NCBI GenBank assembly: GCA_036278935.1
Contig: DASUKA010000051.1
Location: 1 to 39,448 of the forward strand
Origin: DASSNR01 sp036278935
GTDB taxonomy: Bacteria; Gemmatimonadota; Gemmatimonadetes; Gemmatimonadales; Gemmatimonadaceae
Reading direction: 5' to 3'
Length of the DNA stretch: 39,448 bases
Positions 22,567 through 30,751 of this stretch are shown in pieces. The position numbers and the translations under genes were made by a program. The stretch's first letter is position 1; the number at the start of each line of letters is the position of its first letter. Below the pieces are notes generated by a model. The model was given only the letters and a program-made list of their open reading frames with translations, did no database searches and had not been told where the DNA came from.

Positions 22567-23691
22567 CTATCCCACATGCGTGGCAGCCTGTCCATACGCC
22601 GCCGCGAAGTGCTCATCGCCAAAGGAAATCCCCGTGGCCCGGGCCGTCATGATGATATCCCCGTGCGGGTCTACACGCTTGGGCTGGCGCAACACGTCCG
22701 CGATTGGCACGCACACGATCCGCGGCGGCTGGAGCGCCACCATCTGTCCCCAGCAACCATCGCCAACCGCTCGCACGGCGGCACCACCGAAGCGCGTGGC
22801 GAGCAGGCGGTCATAGCCGGTGGGCATCCCGCCCCGCTGCAGATGACCCAGGACGAGCGAGCGACACTCCTTGCCGGTGCGCATCTGGATCTCGCGCGCC
22901 AGCTTGTCCGCGACCCCGCCCACCCGCTTGTCCTCTCCGGGGAGCGATGCGCCGATGACCGACTCCGTCCCGCCGCTGGGGAATGCTCCCTCCGCCGCGA
23001 CCACGATCGAGAAGTGACGGCCCGCCGCGTCCCGCTCGCAGATCTTCCGGCACACCTGCTCGATGTCATACGGAATCTCGGGGATCAGAATCACATCCGC
23101 GGTGCCGGCCAGCCCGCTGTGGAGTGCGATGAAGCCGGTGTGCCGCCCCATCACTTCCATCACGATCACTCGATCGTGGCTCTCCGCCGTGGTGTGCAGT
23201 TTGTCGGCCGCCTCGATGGCGGTGTTCACCGCGGTGTCGAAGCCGAACGTCGTGTGCGTGCCGCTCACATCGTTGTCGATCGTCTTGGGCACGCCGACAA
23301 TCCGCACGCCCTTTTCGTAGAGCCCCTGCGCGATGGTCAGCGAGCCATCGCCGCCGATGGAGATGATGGCGTCGATGCCGAGCGCTCGCGCGCTCGCGAC
23401 GAGCTCGTCCGAGCGATCCACATGGACGATGCGCCCGCTGGCGTCCTGCCGCGGGTAGTGAAAGGGGTTGCCGCGGTTCGTGCTGCGCAGGATGGTCCCG
23501 CCCAGGTGCGCGATGCCGCGTACCGAATCCGCGGTGAGCGGGATGACTTCGTCCTCCCCCAGCAGTCCGGCGAATCCGCGCCGGATGCCGAGCACCTCCC
23601 AGCCGCGATTGACCGCGGCAAGCACCGCGGCCCGAATGACCGCGTTCAGGCCGGGAGCGTCTCCGCCCCCGGTGGAGAGAGCAATCCGCAT
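22567..23691 (-). CDS. pfkA: 6-phosphofructokinase
   Basis: 374 residues. Catalyses phosphorylation of fructose 6-phosphate in glycolysis. STGGGDAPGLNAVIR at the N-terminus, IIGGDGS (GGDG at 113-116) and VPKTIDNDVSGT (135-141) are the classic motifs; FGFDTAVNTA and MGRHTGFIAL follow. The phosphoryl-donor residues are Gly116 at the position that is Asp in PPi enzymes, and Lys136 at the position that is Gly in typical ATP enzymes. This mixed combination is known in a separate bacterial PFK clade and makes the donor uncertain. The ATG at 23691 has no strong ribosome site. It is divergent from the pseudopilin gene. The symbol is by family only. Confidence 0.9.
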   Translation of the reverse strand: MRIALSTGGGDAPGLNAVIRAAVLAAVNRGWEVLGIRRGFAGLLGEDEVIPLTADSVRGIAHLGGTILRSTNRGNPFHYPRQDASGRIVHVDRSDELVASARALGIDAIISIGGDGSLTIAQGLYEKGVRIVGVPKTIDNDVSGTHTTFGFDTAVNTAIEAADKLHTTAESHDRVIVMEVMGRHTGFIALHSGLAGTADVILIPEIPYDIEQVCRKICERDAAGRHFSIVVAAEGAFPSGGTESVIGASLPGEDKRVGGVADKLAREIQMRTGKECRSLVLGHLQRGGMPTGYDRLLATRFGGAAVRAVGDGCWGQMVALQPPRIVCVPIADVLRQPKRVDPHGDIIMTARATGISFGDEHFAAAYGQAATHVG

Positions 23692-23763
23692 GATGACTAC
23701 GCCCGCGCCACAATACTAAGATGCGCGACCGCATGTTCCGATGCCGGACGCGCGCGCCTCATC

Positions 23764-23772
23764 TGGTATATA
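23764..23772 (+). promoter_or_regulatory. Candidate extended -10 of the pseudopilin gene
   Basis: TGGTATATA (TGN at 23764-23766, TATATA at 23767-23772), 28 nt before the GTG at 23801; no -35 seen. Confidence 0.4.
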
Positions 23773-23800
23773 TCGTCCCGACTCGATGGAGGGAATGGAC

Positions 23801-24223
23801 GTGCGCGCTGGAAGCTCACTGGTGGAGCTGGTGGTTGCGCTGGCTGTGATGGCGATCCTGCTCGCCATCGGCGCACCGCACGTTGGCAGCACGCGGGACG
23901 GGGCCGCCGTGAGCAGCGCCGCCAGCGCGGTGATGGCCGAGTTGGCTCTGGCGCGACATGCCGCCATCGCCCGGGGCCGACGCGTGGCCGTACTGTTCGA
24001 CGGCCCGCATGCGCTGGTGACCGTCGCCATGGACGGCGATACGCTTGCGCGCCGGCGGCTGGACGCGAAACTCGGCGTCGCGCTCGCCGTCACGCGCGAT
24101 TCCATCGCCTACGGCCCCACCGGCCTCGGCTACGGGGCCGCCAACACTCGGCTCATCCTGCATCGGGGACGGTCAGCGGATACGATCACGGTGTCTCGGT
24201 TGGGGAGGGTGCGGCGCTGGTGA
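23801..24223 (+). CDS. GspH/FimT-type pseudopilin, orphan
   Basis: 140 residues from the GTG at 23801. GGAGGG lies 8 nt before this GTG, and the in-frame ATGs upstream are too close to it. This gives a 4-residue leader MRAG ahead of SSLVELVVALAVMAIL, the type IV prepilin N-helix with Glu5 conserved; cleavage is expected after Gly4. The rest is a small beta domain typical of minor pseudopilins (LALARHAAIARGRRVAVLF is usual for GspH). No assembly gene (ATPase, platform protein, prepilin peptidase) is in the window. The last 38 bp overlap the convergent gene at 24186. Confidence 0.85.
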   Translation: MRAGSSLVELVVALAVMAILLAIGAPHVGSTRDGAAVSSAASAVMAELALARHAAIARGRRVAVLFDGPHALVTVAMDGDTLARRRLDAKLGVALAVTRDSIAYGPTGLGYGAANTRLILHRGRSADTITVSRLGRVRRW

Positions 24224-25091
24224 GGGGGGTGAGACGCGCAGCAGTACTGGGCTGAACCGCCGCCCCGACGGCCGCCCACAGCTGCCGCCAGAGCTCGCCG
24301 AGCGCCGCAAGGTCGGCGGCGCCGAGGCGGGTGCCGGCGCGCTGGTGGATGAACGCGGCCACCCTGCCTCGATAGGCGCGCACCGTGTCACGGATCACGG
24401 CGCTGTCGGCCGCACCGGGATGACTCATCGCCTCCGCCACCGCCGTGTAGAACACGTCGCCTCCGGTGAGGAGCGATACGGCGCGCCCCGCCGCCGGCGA
24501 CGGGGCGCCGCCGGACAGTTGCACACCCGCCCGCACGAATGGCAGCGCCCAGTTATCGGAGACAAACATGCCGGCCGGGTTGGTCAGCCCAATCCAGGCG
24601 TGGAGCATGACAATTCGCGCTCCGCCCGCGCCTCGCTGGTCGGAGTGGAGCTGATCCAGCATCATGCTCTCGGCGAGCACCGTCCCGACATGGTCGTGCC
24701 ACGCGTGCACCGATGGGAAATCCGGCGGCGACTCCCCAGCGAGCAGCGGCAGCGCGTACGTCACCCCCACCAGCCGCGGCGTGCCGGCGATATCCACATA
24801 CTCCAGCACAGGAGGATGCGCCGGGTCCAGCGTATCCCGGAAGAGCGCGCTGAGCTGAATCCAGTGTTCCCCCATCCCCGGGAAATCGGGGCCGATCTGC
24901 CGATATCCGTCCGCGACGGCCGCCGCACGGTCCTGGTAGCGCACGGCTCCCATGCGCGCCTGATCGAGGAATCGTGCCATCATCGAATCAGGGGACGCAG
25001 ACGGAAGGCGGCCGCGTGCGCGCTGCGCGGACAGTTGCGCCGCACCGCCCAGCGTGATGGCCAACGCGCAGCCAGCGAGCATGATGCGCAT
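24186..25091 (-). CDS. Secreted protein of unknown function
   Basis: 301 residues, ATG at 25091. A signal (MRIMLAGCALAITLGGAA) ends near LSAQ. I do not recognise the family. The mature protein has Tyr/His-rich blocks that look conserved: GYRQIGPDFPGMGEHWIQLS (about 62-81), VLEYVDIAGTPRLVGVTYAL and VHAWHDHVG, which could bind a metal, followed by helical parts (LWRQLWAAVGAAV). The C-terminal tail is Ser/Thr/Pro-rich. The gene is the last of an operon with two lipoprotein genes (2-bp and 6-bp gaps). Its end overlaps the pseudopilin gene on the other strand. Confidence 0.7.
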   Translation of the reverse strand: MRIMLAGCALAITLGGAAQLSAQRARGRLPSASPDSMMARFLDQARMGAVRYQDRAAAVADGYRQIGPDFPGMGEHWIQLSALFRDTLDPAHPPVLEYVDIAGTPRLVGVTYALPLLAGESPPDFPSVHAWHDHVGTVLAESMMLDQLHSDQRGAGGARIVMLHAWIGLTNPAGMFVSDNWALPFVRAGVQLSGGAPSPAAGRAVSLLTGGDVFYTAVAEAMSHPGAADSAVIRDTVRAYRGRVAAFIHQRAGTRLGAADLAALGELWRQLWAAVGAAVQPSTAARLTPLTSAAPSPTETP

Positions 25092-25093
25092 GG

Positions 25094-25516
25094 CTATGAT
25101 CCAGGTCGTCCCACAACCAGCAGGGCATTCTGGCCATATGCCGCCAGCAGTCGGCGCTGGAGCGCGGCATTCACGCCCTGCGGGAAGCGGCTCTGCAGCC
25201 GGAGCTTCGCCGCCTCGTCGACGGAGGGCGCACGACCGTTGGAGAGTAGGACCCTGGGGTAGGCACCATTCCCCCCGAACTGCGCGCGGGTGATGGCGGT
25301 GTACGAAACGAGCATCACGCGTTGTGCGCGCAATACCAGAAGTGCGGTGTCACCCTGCACGGCCAGCAACTCCGCGGATCCGCTGTCTCGCGCCGTCGCC
25401 AGGGTTCCGGCTACGCCGCGAGCCCACGTCGAGACGTCGACCGACGCGGGCGTCGGACCCAGCATACACGCAGTCATCATCGAGGCCAGCCAGGCCGCCA
25501 GCAGCACTCTACGCAT
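25094..25516 (-). CDS. Small lipoprotein
   Basis: 140 residues, ATG at 25516. The signal MRRVLLAAWLASMMTAC carries a lipobox (MTAC, Cys17). The mature part has beta-like strands (ALLVLRAQRVMLVSYTAIT) and a helical end (RRLLAAYGQNALLVV). Family not recognised. It lies 6 bp downstream of the 517-residue lipoprotein gene and 2 bp upstream of the next gene, so the three form one unit. Confidence 0.7.
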   Translation of the reverse strand: MRRVLLAAWLASMMTACMLGPTPASVDVSTWARGVAGTLATARDSGSAELLAVQGDTALLVLRAQRVMLVSYTAITRAQFGGNGAYPRVLLSNGRAPSVDEAAKLRLQSRFPQGVNAALQRRLLAAYGQNALLVVGRPGS

Positions 25517-25522
25517 CGCCGG

Positions 25523-27076
25523 TCACCGAACAGGGATGCGGGTATTCTCGAAGCGTCGCTCGAAGTCCTCGTGCACGCGGCCCCATTCGCGGAGGCCCGT
25601 CAGCAGCGCGGAATCGGAGGGCGCGAAGGACTGGTGGCCACGTGCGGCGCGAATCCAGTCGCGGCGAATCCATTCCAGATAGTAGCCCTGCGAGGCGAGC
25701 AGGAAGGTGCGCGAGGAATCAGCCGTCGGCCGCCCGGTGTCAAAGCGCGCCGTGAAGCGCTGGCCGGACGACGTGACCAGATAGCGCTCGTCCGAATCGT
25801 GAAGATTGCGCTCAGCGGCACTGTCGGCCGCGACGTCCGATGAGCGAACCCCGGACAGCGCGATGACCCGCGGCGTGGGCCGCCGCATACGCGTCGCAAT
25901 GGCCAGGCTCCCAATGCGCCACTGATCCGCGATGAAGGTGAGCCGCAGACGGAGCGTATCGAGCGGCGGCACTGGGACCACCGCGGCGACTCGGCGCCAT
26001 GCGATCGGGCCAGCATCGGGCACGTAGGCCGCCGGCTCGTAGCGCCCGTTCCGCCACACCGCAATGTGCATCCCCATCCGGCTTCCGTACCACCGGCCCA
26101 TGGCGACCGCGTTTCCGATCCGGCTCAGGTCACCGGCCAGCCAGTCGATGGCATGCGCGCCCTGCGGACCGAGCACGACGTCGTACAGCAACACCGTGTT
26201 GAGAAGGCTGTTGCGCAGGTTGAACACGACCGCCACGCTGTCCGCACCGCGCGGTGCGGGCATAGCAAGGTCAATATAATCATCCAGGTCGGGTAGCGAG
26301 GCATTCGCAATCGTACCGGAATCCGTGCGAAAAACCAGGCTGTCGTCGCCGGCCAGTATCGGACGCAGGTCATGACCGCTCCGGTCCGCGATCCGCGCCG
26401 GGTGCATGATGCCGCTGAGTGCCAGAGGGTGCCCGGCGGCATCCGGCATTACCACTTCATCCGCCCCATGCCGCACCTCGAGCAGCTGCAAGTGGTTGAT
26501 GTAGTGAGTCTCAAGCGCCTCGTTCCGCACCTCCAGGCTGAGCACGCCGCGCGCATCCGGCTGCGCCCTGAGGCGGAAGACATCCCGTCGCTCGAACAGG
26601 GGTGCGATGCTGTACGAGAAGGCCTCCCCCTCCATCACGGGCGTCCCCGCGCTGTCGGAATACACCGTGGGACAGGAGCCGAAGATGGCTACGGCCAGTC
26701 CGGCTGCCGCGACCACACCGATGGCTGTCGTAAACGTCGACACCGCGACTGTTGGGCCAGCGTGCACAACGGGGAGCAGGTCTTCCATGGCCACCACGCT
26801 GTCCAGCGGCACCCGTTCGGCCACGGTGGTGCTGTTGCCCGTGATGTCGAACCGCGCACCGACGCCACGCACCGTATCGCGCGCGATGACCACTCCGTGA
26901 GCGTACACGATCGTGGTGCCATCCACGAGGTGCGCCTTCACGGGCGAAGTAATGGCGGTGGAGTCGGCCGAGGGATCGACCGGGGCCACCTTCACGCCGC
27001 GGAAGATCCAGATGCACGCGGTGGCCGACAGTGCCGCGAGCGTGATGAGAGACGCTCGGAACCACGACGCTCGCAC
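25523..27076 (-). CDS. Large lipoprotein of unknown function
   Basis: 517 residues from the GTG at 27076, with GAGG about 6 nt upstream. The signal ends in ATAC (Cys21). A TIVYAHGVVIARDTV section at the N-terminus may form a beta domain that senses or binds something; GPTVAVSTFTTAIGVVAAAG is a hydrophobic stretch near residue 110 and could be a membrane or packing helix. The second half has DLAMPAPRGADSVAVVFNLR, then LLNTVLLYDVVLG and RWYGSRMGMHIAVW. I do not recognise a domain. It heads the three-gene operon with two smaller secreted proteins. Probably an envelope protein. Confidence 0.7.
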   Translation of the reverse strand: MRASWFRASLITLAALSATACIWIFRGVKVAPVDPSADSTAITSPVKAHLVDGTTIVYAHGVVIARDTVRGVGARFDITGNSTTVAERVPLDSVVAMEDLLPVVHAGPTVAVSTFTTAIGVVAAAGLAVAIFGSCPTVYSDSAGTPVMEGEAFSYSIAPLFERRDVFRLRAQPDARGVLSLEVRNEALETHYINHLQLLEVRHGADEVVMPDAAGHPLALSGIMHPARIADRSGHDLRPILAGDDSLVFRTDSGTIANASLPDLDDYIDLAMPAPRGADSVAVVFNLRNSLLNTVLLYDVVLGPQGAHAIDWLAGDLSRIGNAVAMGRWYGSRMGMHIAVWRNGRYEPAAYVPDAGPIAWRRVAAVVPVPPLDTLRLRLTFIADQWRIGSLAIATRMRRPTPRVIALSGVRSSDVAADSAAERNLHDSDERYLVTSSGQRFTARFDTGRPTADSSRTFLLASQGYYLEWIRRDWIRAARGHQSFAPSDSALLTGLREWGRVHEDFERRFENTRIPVR

Positions 27077-27159
27077 AGCGCACCTCGCTTGCAAGGGGAG
27101 TACGACGCCATTCCGTCCAGCGCACACCGGAGCTGTGCCGGATGCGGCCCGGCTGCCGC

Positions 27160-28293
27160 TCAGCTCAGCTCGACCGTCATCCCCGTAAGGCGCGCAATGA
27201 GCCCCAGGCGGAAGGTCACTTCACTCCAGAGCTCCTCACCAGCAACGCCCGATCCCAGCGGAAAGCTGGGCCACACGTGTGGGTTGCTGCTGCGAAGCAC
27301 GGCCGATCGTTTGGGGGGGCGCCAGAGACCGTTTGCGTCGCGGTCGTCCAGAAAACGGTCGAAGAGCTTGCTCCAGACCTCGTTCCGCCGCAGGAAATCG
27401 AGCCGCGCGAAGAGCTCCAGCCAGACGAGGGCGGCCGGCACATCGGCGTCCGCCGCGTTGCGATGCGGCAATGGATCGCCCAGCACGAGGTGCGGCTCCG
27501 GCATGATCTGGCTCCCAACCACCGAAGCGGGGGTCGGCCGTGGGGTGGGCTGTGAGAGATACTGGAACAGCGCCTCCATGGCGCTGTAGTGCTCGCTCCG
27601 GAAGAGCGGCATGTAGGCCAGCATCACGATGGTGAAAAAGGAGGGCGGAGCCGCCTCCGGTGAGAGTACATGGTGATTGCCGACGCGAATGAACGGCTTC
27701 TGCGCCAGTGGCGACTGCAGGTAGACGTCCATGCGCTGCATCACGCGCCGCGCCGCCCCGCGCAGGCGGGGATCACGCTCGTACCCCGCCTGCGCCAGCA
27801 CCGCCGCCGCCGCATCGCGCAGTATCGCGCGCGCGTGGCGTACGATCTCGATGTCCATCCGGCCCCGCAGCGCAAGGTCGAACAGGTAGCTCGGGTCATC
27901 ATCCTCGGCCAGCAGCCGGAACAGGATGCGCCGGGAGCGGAAGACCGGGGGCGACTCGGCTTCCCAGCCGTACTCCAGCAACCGACGCACGGCGTGGATC
28001 GTCCCGACACCCTTCAGGCGGTCCGAGCGCGACGTCGGGACGGTGAGCATGCTGTTGCTCCACGTGCCCGCAGCATCCTGCATGAGCGCGAGCCGAAGAG
28101 CTGGCAGATAGGTGTACGGCAACAGCGCGAAGCTACCGAGATCGGACGCTGGAATACGCGCAACCTCCGTCGTGGCGCGGTACTGTACGGGTGGTGCTGC
28201 GGTATCCAGAATCCGGCTCAGGGGGAAGCTGATGGAGCTCGGGGCGCTCGTGCCGAGCGAATCTGGGAGGCCAGGCGTGAGCGGAAGGGTCAC
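27160..28293 (-). CDS. Helical protein of unknown function
   Basis: About 377 residues if the GTG at 28293 is the start; there is no good ribosome site and the frame stays open upstream, so the start is uncertain. Features: PLTPGLPDSL at the start, then SFALLPYTYLPALRLALMQD, RLKGVGTIHAVRRLLEYGW (about residue 95-115), an Arg-rich helical stretch (RHARAILRDAAAAVLAQAG) and DLALRGRMDIEIVRHA. The composition suggests an alpha-solenoid or helical-bundle protein. There is no signal peptide in the chosen frame. It lies 83 bp upstream of the lipoprotein operon, and may belong to it. Family and function not known. Confidence 0.6.
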   Translation of the reverse strand: MTLPLTPGLPDSLGTSAPSSISFPLSRILDTAAPPVQYRATTEVARIPASDLGSFALLPYTYLPALRLALMQDAAGTWSNSMLTVPTSRSDRLKGVGTIHAVRRLLEYGWEAESPPVFRSRRILFRLLAEDDDPSYLFDLALRGRMDIEIVRHARAILRDAAAAVLAQAGYERDPRLRGAARRVMQRMDVYLQSPLAQKPFIRVGNHHVLSPEAAPPSFFTIVMLAYMPLFRSEHYSAMEALFQYLSQPTPRPTPASVVGSQIMPEPHLVLGDPLPHRNAADADVPAALVWLELFARLDFLRRNEVWSKLFDRFLDDRDANGLWRPPKRSAVLRSSNPHVWPSFPLGSGVAGEELWSEVTFRLGLIARLTGMTVELS

Positions 28294-28399
28294 AGCGCGC
28301 CATCCGGGTACGAGGTTAAGTCGTTGAACGACAATGCAATCAGCGCAACGCCACCAGGAGCCGTACAGGCCGTCGCTAAGGATAGCAATTTTCCCGCGA

Positions 28400-28520
28400 G
28401 GCGGAAGGGGTGAAGGGCGAAGGAGAAGGGAACAGGGAGTAAGGTTCTGAGGCCACCCACTCCCCCGAGAGCCGTTCCCCACGACTCATAACCCTTCTCC
28501 CTCCCGTCTCACCTCTCGCC
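28400..28520. repeat. Polypurine imperfect inverted repeat
   Basis: Left arm 28400-28431 (GGCGGAAGGGGTGAAGGGCG...) and right arm 28491-28520 pair imperfectly over about 30 nt. Each arm is made of GAAGGG-like units. Its build is like the repeats at 11416 and 33191. Confidence 0.55.
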
Positions 28521-28589
28521 ATACCCGCCTCCGGTAACGACTTGTGAACAGTCCTGCGGGGTCGCATCTTGCAGGGAGTACGGTCGCCG

Positions 28590-28604
28590 CGTGCCGTCGG
28601 CACG
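28590..28604. repeat. Small hairpin upstream of the aconitase-family gene
   Basis: CGTGCC (28590-28595) and GGCACG (28599-28604) with a 3-nt loop, 42 nt before the start codon. Confidence 0.35.
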
Positions 28605-28646
28605 GGCGGCACATGCCCCTCTACGTCGGCGGGTGATGCTTCGGTA

Positions 28647-30740
28647 ATGATCACGAGTCTTCTCACACGGCCGGTGAGTATGGTCCCGAACCGCGTCCGG
28701 TTCGACGGGCGCGTACTCTTCCTCACCGAAGATCCCGCACTCATCCGCCGCCAGCTCAGCGGCGAGGATCTCCCCTTCGATCCGTCCGCACCGGTCGGCT
28801 CGCCTCTCCACCCGAAGCTCCGCGACAATATCTCGACCGACGAGATCACGCCGGCCTACATCTGCTACTACTTCGACGAGACGCTGGGCGATTTCCCCTA
28901 CCTCGGACTGAAGGCGGGGGAGGAGTTCCCTCTCGTCCGCGGGTCGGTGCGGAACGGGCACTTCGTGGCCAGCGTCTCCGGCAAGCGGCGGGGCAAGGGC
29001 TCCTCGCGCGAGCAGTCGCCCTACGCGGAGATGGTGGCCGGCATCCGGCTGGTGATCGCCGAGAACATCGAGCGCATCTACCGCGAGAACTGCCAGAACC
29101 TGGGGGTGTTCACCTCCACCAACTTCGACCTGATCGAGCGGGTGCGGCGCGGCGAGGAGATCCCGCTGTCGGAGTTCACCCGCGGCGAGGGGGAGATCTC
29201 GCGCGGGATCATCGAGTACGGCGGCCTCTTCAACTACAACGTGGCGCGCCTGCAGGGGAAGGTGCAGGTGCCGCGGATCACCACCCCGCCGCACCCGATG
29301 ACGATCGCCGAGAAGATCTTCGCACGCCACTGGGTCAGCGATGCGGCCAGGGGCGAGAGCGGCATTCCCGCCGTGAAACCCGGCGACCAGGGCTTCGTGC
29401 GCACCGACATCCGCTTCAGTCACGAGTACGTCACGCCGATGTCAGCGATCTTCTTCGAGGCGCTGGTGGGCGAGAACGAGCCGGTGAACGACCCGTCGTC
29501 GGTGTTCTTCTTCCGCGACCACCTCACCTTTCTCGATCAGGTGATGCGCCCCGAGCACATCGAGATGGGACTGCTCGACGTGGCCAACCAGCTCGAGGCC
29601 AAGCAGCGTACCTTCGCCCAGGCGAAGGGGATCAAGCTCTACGGCCAGCTCGACAAGCGGCTCAATCTGCATGGCGCGCTCACCTCGGCGGGCTCCGAGG
29701 CCATCTGCCACTCGAAGATCCTGGAGGCGCACGCACTGCCGGGTCAGGTGATCATCGGCAGCGACTCGCACACGCCGCACGCCGGCGCCGTGGGGTGCGT
29801 GGCTTTCGGCGTGGGGACGACGGCGATCTTCAACTCCTGGATCACGAAGGACGTGCGCGTGGAGGTGCCGAAGTCGTTCAAGGTGGTGGTGCGGGGACGG
29901 AAGCCGGAGAACATCACGGCCAAGGACTTCATGCTCGAGATCCTGCGCCATCCGTACATCAAGAACGGCGACGCGATAGGGCAGATTATCGAGTACGCGG
30001 GCGAGGCGGTACAGGCGCTTTCTGTTGACGAGCGCGCGACGATGACCAACATGGCCGCCGAGGTGGGCGCCTTCACAGGGATCATCGCGCCCGACGAGAA
30101 GACGGTGGAGTTCCTGGTGGCGCAGCGCGGGATGTCTCCCGACGAGGCGCGGGCGCTGTGCGAGGGGCTCTTCTCCGACGAGGGCGCGGAGTACGTGCAG
30201 GTGATCGAGATCGATGCGGCCACACTCCGGCCGATGATCGCGCTGCCCGGCGATCCGGGGAACGGGATCTACATCGATGAACTGCCCGGCGAGACGCGCG
30301 TGGATATCGCCTACGCGGGCTCCTGCACCGCGGGCAAGAAGGAGGACATGGACATGTATGCCCGTGTCTTTGCCGAGGCGCTGGAGCGCGGCGAGCACGT
30401 GGCGCCGACCGTCCGCTGCTTCATCCAGTGCGGCTCACAGGATGTCTTCCGCTACTGCCAGGAGCAGGGCTACGACCGCGTGTTCGCGGAGGTAGGGGCG
30501 ACGTTCATCGAACCATCGTGCGGAGCCTGCATCAACGCGGGCCCCGGTGTCTCGCGCACGCGTGATGAAGTGACCATCTCGGCGATCAACCGGAACTTCC
30601 CCGGCCGTTCGGGGCCCGGACAGCTCTACCTCGCCTCGCCGTACACGGTGGCGGCGTCGGCTGTTGCCGGGAAGATCGTGGAGTGGGAGCCTGGACGCGG
30701 GATGCGCGCGGGAAGCGAGGACGCGCTTGTCCATGCCTGA
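28647..30740 (+). CDS. Aconitase-family hydro-lyase with the swivel domain at the N-terminus
   Basis: 697 residues from the ATG at 28647 (the ATG at 28680 is an alternative; both ribosome sites are weak). The LeuD/aconitase swivel domain comes first (about residues 50-175: DNISTDEITPAYICYYFDE, then GKGSSREQSPYAEM), and the three-domain catalytic part follows, with IIGSDSHTPHAGAVG in the middle. The [4Fe-4S] ligands are C560 (GSCTAGKKED) and C625/C628 (SCGACINAG). This order resembles AcnB without its HEAT domain, and not AcnA or split LeuC/LeuD. It may be the TCA-cycle aconitase of the host, or a homoaconitase or isopropylmalate dehydratase; the substrate is not resolvable by eye. It is followed 11 nt later by the hydrolase gene. 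Confidence 0.87.
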   Translation: MITSLLTRPVSMVPNRVRFDGRVLFLTEDPALIRRQLSGEDLPFDPSAPVGSPLHPKLRDNISTDEITPAYICYYFDETLGDFPYLGLKAGEEFPLVRGSVRNGHFVASVSGKRRGKGSSREQSPYAEMVAGIRLVIAENIERIYRENCQNLGVFTSTNFDLIERVRRGEEIPLSEFTRGEGEISRGIIEYGGLFNYNVARLQGKVQVPRITTPPHPMTIAEKIFARHWVSDAARGESGIPAVKPGDQGFVRTDIRFSHEYVTPMSAIFFEALVGENEPVNDPSSVFFFRDHLTFLDQVMRPEHIEMGLLDVANQLEAKQRTFAQAKGIKLYGQLDKRLNLHGALTSAGSEAICHSKILEAHALPGQVIIGSDSHTPHAGAVGCVAFGVGTTAIFNSWITKDVRVEVPKSFKVVVRGRKPENITAKDFMLEILRHPYIKNGDAIGQIIEYAGEAVQALSVDERATMTNMAAEVGAFTGIIAPDEKTVEFLVAQRGMSPDEARALCEGLFSDEGAEYVQVIEIDAATLRPMIALPGDPGNGIYIDELPGETRVDIAYAGSCTAGKKEDMDMYARVFAEALERGEHVAPTVRCFIQCGSQDVFRYCQEQGYDRVFAEVGATFIEPSCGACINAGPGVSRTRDEVTISAINRNFPGRSGPGQLYLASPYTVAASAVAGKIVEWEPGRGMRAGSEDALVHA

Positions 30741-30751
30741 TCGCTCGCCCG

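Larger units (their letters stand above)
28294..28646. other. Divergent intergenic region with purine-rich inverted repeat
   Basis: 353 bp between the unknown helical gene (minus) and the aconitase-family gene (plus). It contains a polypurine tract at 28398-28445 and an imperfect inverted repeat (28400-28520), plus a small hairpin (28590-28604). No gene is seen, and no convincing promoter boxes. Confidence 0.6.

Noticed and set aside
22456..24255. 599-codon open frame on the plus strand
   Set aside because: It lies antisense to phosphofructokinase and has no domain or ribosome site.
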